NCBI GenBank assembly: GCA_002483365.1
Contig: DLHT01000011.1
Span: forward strand, 248,001-312,000
DNA: 64,000 nt
Reading direction: 5' to 3'
Source of the DNA: Cellvibrio sp. UBA7661
GTDB taxonomy: Bacteria > Pseudomonadota > Gammaproteobacteria > Pseudomonadales > Cellvibrionaceae
Positions 62,831 to 64,000 of this stretch are shown here, piece by piece. The position numbers and the translations under genes are program-made. Below the pieces are notes generated by a model. It searched no databases. It saw only the letters and a list, made by a program, of their open reading frames with translations, and had not been told where the DNA came from. The number at the start of each line of letters is the position of its first letter. Within the stretch, counting starts at the first letter, position 1.

Positions 62831-62987
62831 CTACTGGATTTCAGTCATCTACATATCGTGAGCGCAAACAGAAAAAATTCTTTTTTAGTGCACGGTAATG
62901 AGCAAATTTAAGAAGCCTTAAACTTGTTTTCAAAATGTTGATGATCGACCAAGTACACATCAATGAAAATTTATTGGGGAAGTTTCT

Positions 62988-64000
62988 ATGAAAAAAAATA
63001 TAATCCATTTTCTTGTCGCTGCGACCTCGTTGGTATACCTGGTCCCTGTGGTATCAGCAAAAACATTTACAGAATCAATACAGCAAGGAAGTGTGGTAAA
63101 GGTAAATTTTCGCACTCGTTACGAAGATGTCAGTGAGGATGGGTTAAAAGATTCTGATGCGTTGACTGCTCGTTCGCGTTTGTCATATCAGTCTGGTGCA
63201 TGGAATGGATTTGGATTTTCAGCAGAATTTGATGATGTAACTGAATTAACGAATAAAGTTGATTATCGTACAGCTCCGGCAGGCGATCCCAATAATCCAG
63301 GTACTGCTGTGATTGCTGATCCGGAAGGCACTGAGGTTAATCAGGCATTTATTTCTTACACTACATTTAATAATCAAGTTAAGTATGGCCGTCAACGTTT
63401 GATTTTTGATAATGCCCGTTTTGTTGGAAATGTGGGGTGGAGGCAAAACGAGCAAACCTATGATGGAGTATCCTTCACCAATAAAACAATTCGCTACACA
63501 AATGTTGCTTACGCATATATTAAAAATGTAAATCGTATTTTTGGTGAAAATAATCTGAGTCAGGGAGATCACAATCATAATAGTCATGTATTGAACCTGA
63601 GTTACACGGGTTTTGAAGCAGGAAAGTTAATTGGTTACGCTTATTTGCTCGATGTGGAAAATCCTGCAGCAAAAGGGTTAAGCAGCGATACGTTTGGTGT
63701 GCGCTGGCAGAGTGCGACCGATGGCAGGTTTGCTTACAATTTGGAGTATGCAAAACAGTTGGATGCTGGTGTGGCGGCTGCATTCGAGACGGATTATCTT
63801 CTTGCGGAAGGTGTACTCAATATCTCTCGATTTGTCTTCACACTGGGGTATGAGGTGTTGGGGTCTGATGAAGGAAAATACGGTTTTGCAACTCCCTTGG
63901 CTACTCTTCATGCTTTTCAGGGGTGGACTGACAAGTTTTTGAATACCCCTGCAGCAGGTATTGAGGATAAATATCTAAATGTGGGCATGAATGTACTCGG
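62988..64000 (+). CDS. alginate-export-type outer-membrane porin (5' part)
   Basis: Open from ATG 62988 to the window end, 337 codons with no stop, so it is edge-truncated. The signal peptide MKKNIIHFLVAATSLVYLVP continues to cleavage after VSA. The mature part alternates in the manner of beta strands, with VKVNFRTRYEDVSEDGLKDS, LTARSRLSYQSGAWNGFGFS, KYGRQRLIFDNARFVGNVGW and YAYLLDVENP. These match the alginate-export porin family, which in non-alginate producers act as general or oligosaccharide channels. Its substrate is unknown; the neighbouring sugar genes suggest saccharides. Confidence 0.82.
   Translation, partial: MKKNIIHFLVAATSLVYLVPVVSAKTFTESIQQGSVVKVNFRTRYEDVSEDGLKDSDALTARSRLSYQSGAWNGFGFSAEFDDVTELTNKVDYRTAPAGDPNNPGTAVIADPEGTEVNQAFISYTTFNNQVKYGRQRLIFDNARFVGNVGWRQNEQTYDGVSFTNKTIRYTNVAYAYIKNVNRIFGENNLSQGDHNHNSHVLNLSYTGFEAGKLIGYAYLLDVENPAAKGLSSDTFGVRWQSATDGRFAYNLEYAKQLDAGVAAAFETDYLLAEGVLNISRFVFTLGYEVLGSDEGKYGFATPLATLHAFQGWTDKFLNTPAAGIEDKYLNVGMNVL

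Larger units (their letters stand above)
62496..62987. other. 492-bp intergenic region before the porin gene
   Basis: Starts with the GH3 terminator (62523-62549), then AT-rich sequence with a possible sigma-54 promoter (62815-62830) and the porin ribosome site (GGGGAAG near 62976-62982). A palindrome GGGCGCCC occurs near 62712. A short minus-strand ORF crossing the terminator is not credible as a gene. Confidence 0.5.

Overview
The window reads as a contiguous chromosomal segment of a gammaproteobacterium close to Cellvibrio (Cellvibrionaceae), related to the pseudomonads. The evidence is gene order plus content. The blocks gdhB-DUF2835-pyrD-rmf-rlmKL, tRNA-Leu-queA-tgt-secDF...suhB-trmJ-iscRS...ndk-rlmN-pilW-rodZ-ispG-hisS-yfgM-bamB-der, and RssB-like/STAS/tal/dusA follow the Pseudomonas arrangement as I remember it. 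EF-P is of the arginine (EarP) type, and the right end carries a GH3 beta-glucosidase/glucokinase/LacI/sugar-transporter cluster typical of a glycan degrader. The species is inferred, not proven.

Layout. 1-5.6 kb: 3' end of the large NAD-glutamate dehydrogenase, a DUF2835 protein, pyrD, rmf (minus) and rlmKL. 5.6-8.1 kb: a secreted cysteine-rich unknown and the MsrPQ periplasmic methionine-sulfoxide repair pair. 8.2-10 kb (minus): earP and efp. 10.1-12.7 kb: a 49-aa DUF2256 protein overlapping an iron-sulfur photolyase, a DUF2058 protein and a small membrane protein. 12.8-15.7 kb: an ABC exporter (minus) and two unknown envelope proteins. 15.7-17.2 kb: a decayed, AT-rich patch holding a fragment resembling the N-terminus of an ISL3-type transposase and a broken acetaldehyde dehydrogenase. 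17.4-23.2 kb: tRNA-Leu(CAA), queA, tgt, secD, secF, with no yajC between tgt and secD. 23.3-30.4 kb: a PAS hybrid histidine kinase and an RND efflux operon with its own TetR gene and a 26-bp palindrome upstream.

30.5-50.3 kb is the main block. suhB and trmJ are followed by iscR, a cysteine desulfurase and sufBCDS-sufA-sufT-sufE, then ndk through der. In E. coli and Pseudomonas this spot holds iscRSUA-hscBA-fdx; here a SUF machine sits between iscS and ndk, and iscU, hscBA and fdx are absent. A good IscR-type box lies in front of iscR. 50.4-56 kb: an RssB-like response regulator/phosphatase with a STAS partner, a TerB-like protein, transaldolase, dusA and moaCDE.

56-64 kb is a sugar-use region: an MFS sugar transporter (minus), a LacI regulator, glucokinase (minus), a GH3 exo-glucosidase without signal peptide, and the start of an alginate-export-type outer-membrane porin cut off by the window end. 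A perfect 14-bp LacI-style palindrome covers the -35 element of the GH3 gene. The likely logic is uptake of glucose or gluco-oligosaccharides, cleavage in the cytoplasm, phosphorylation by Glk, and control by the LacI protein.

No rRNA, CRISPR array, prophage or intact insertion sequence was seen.
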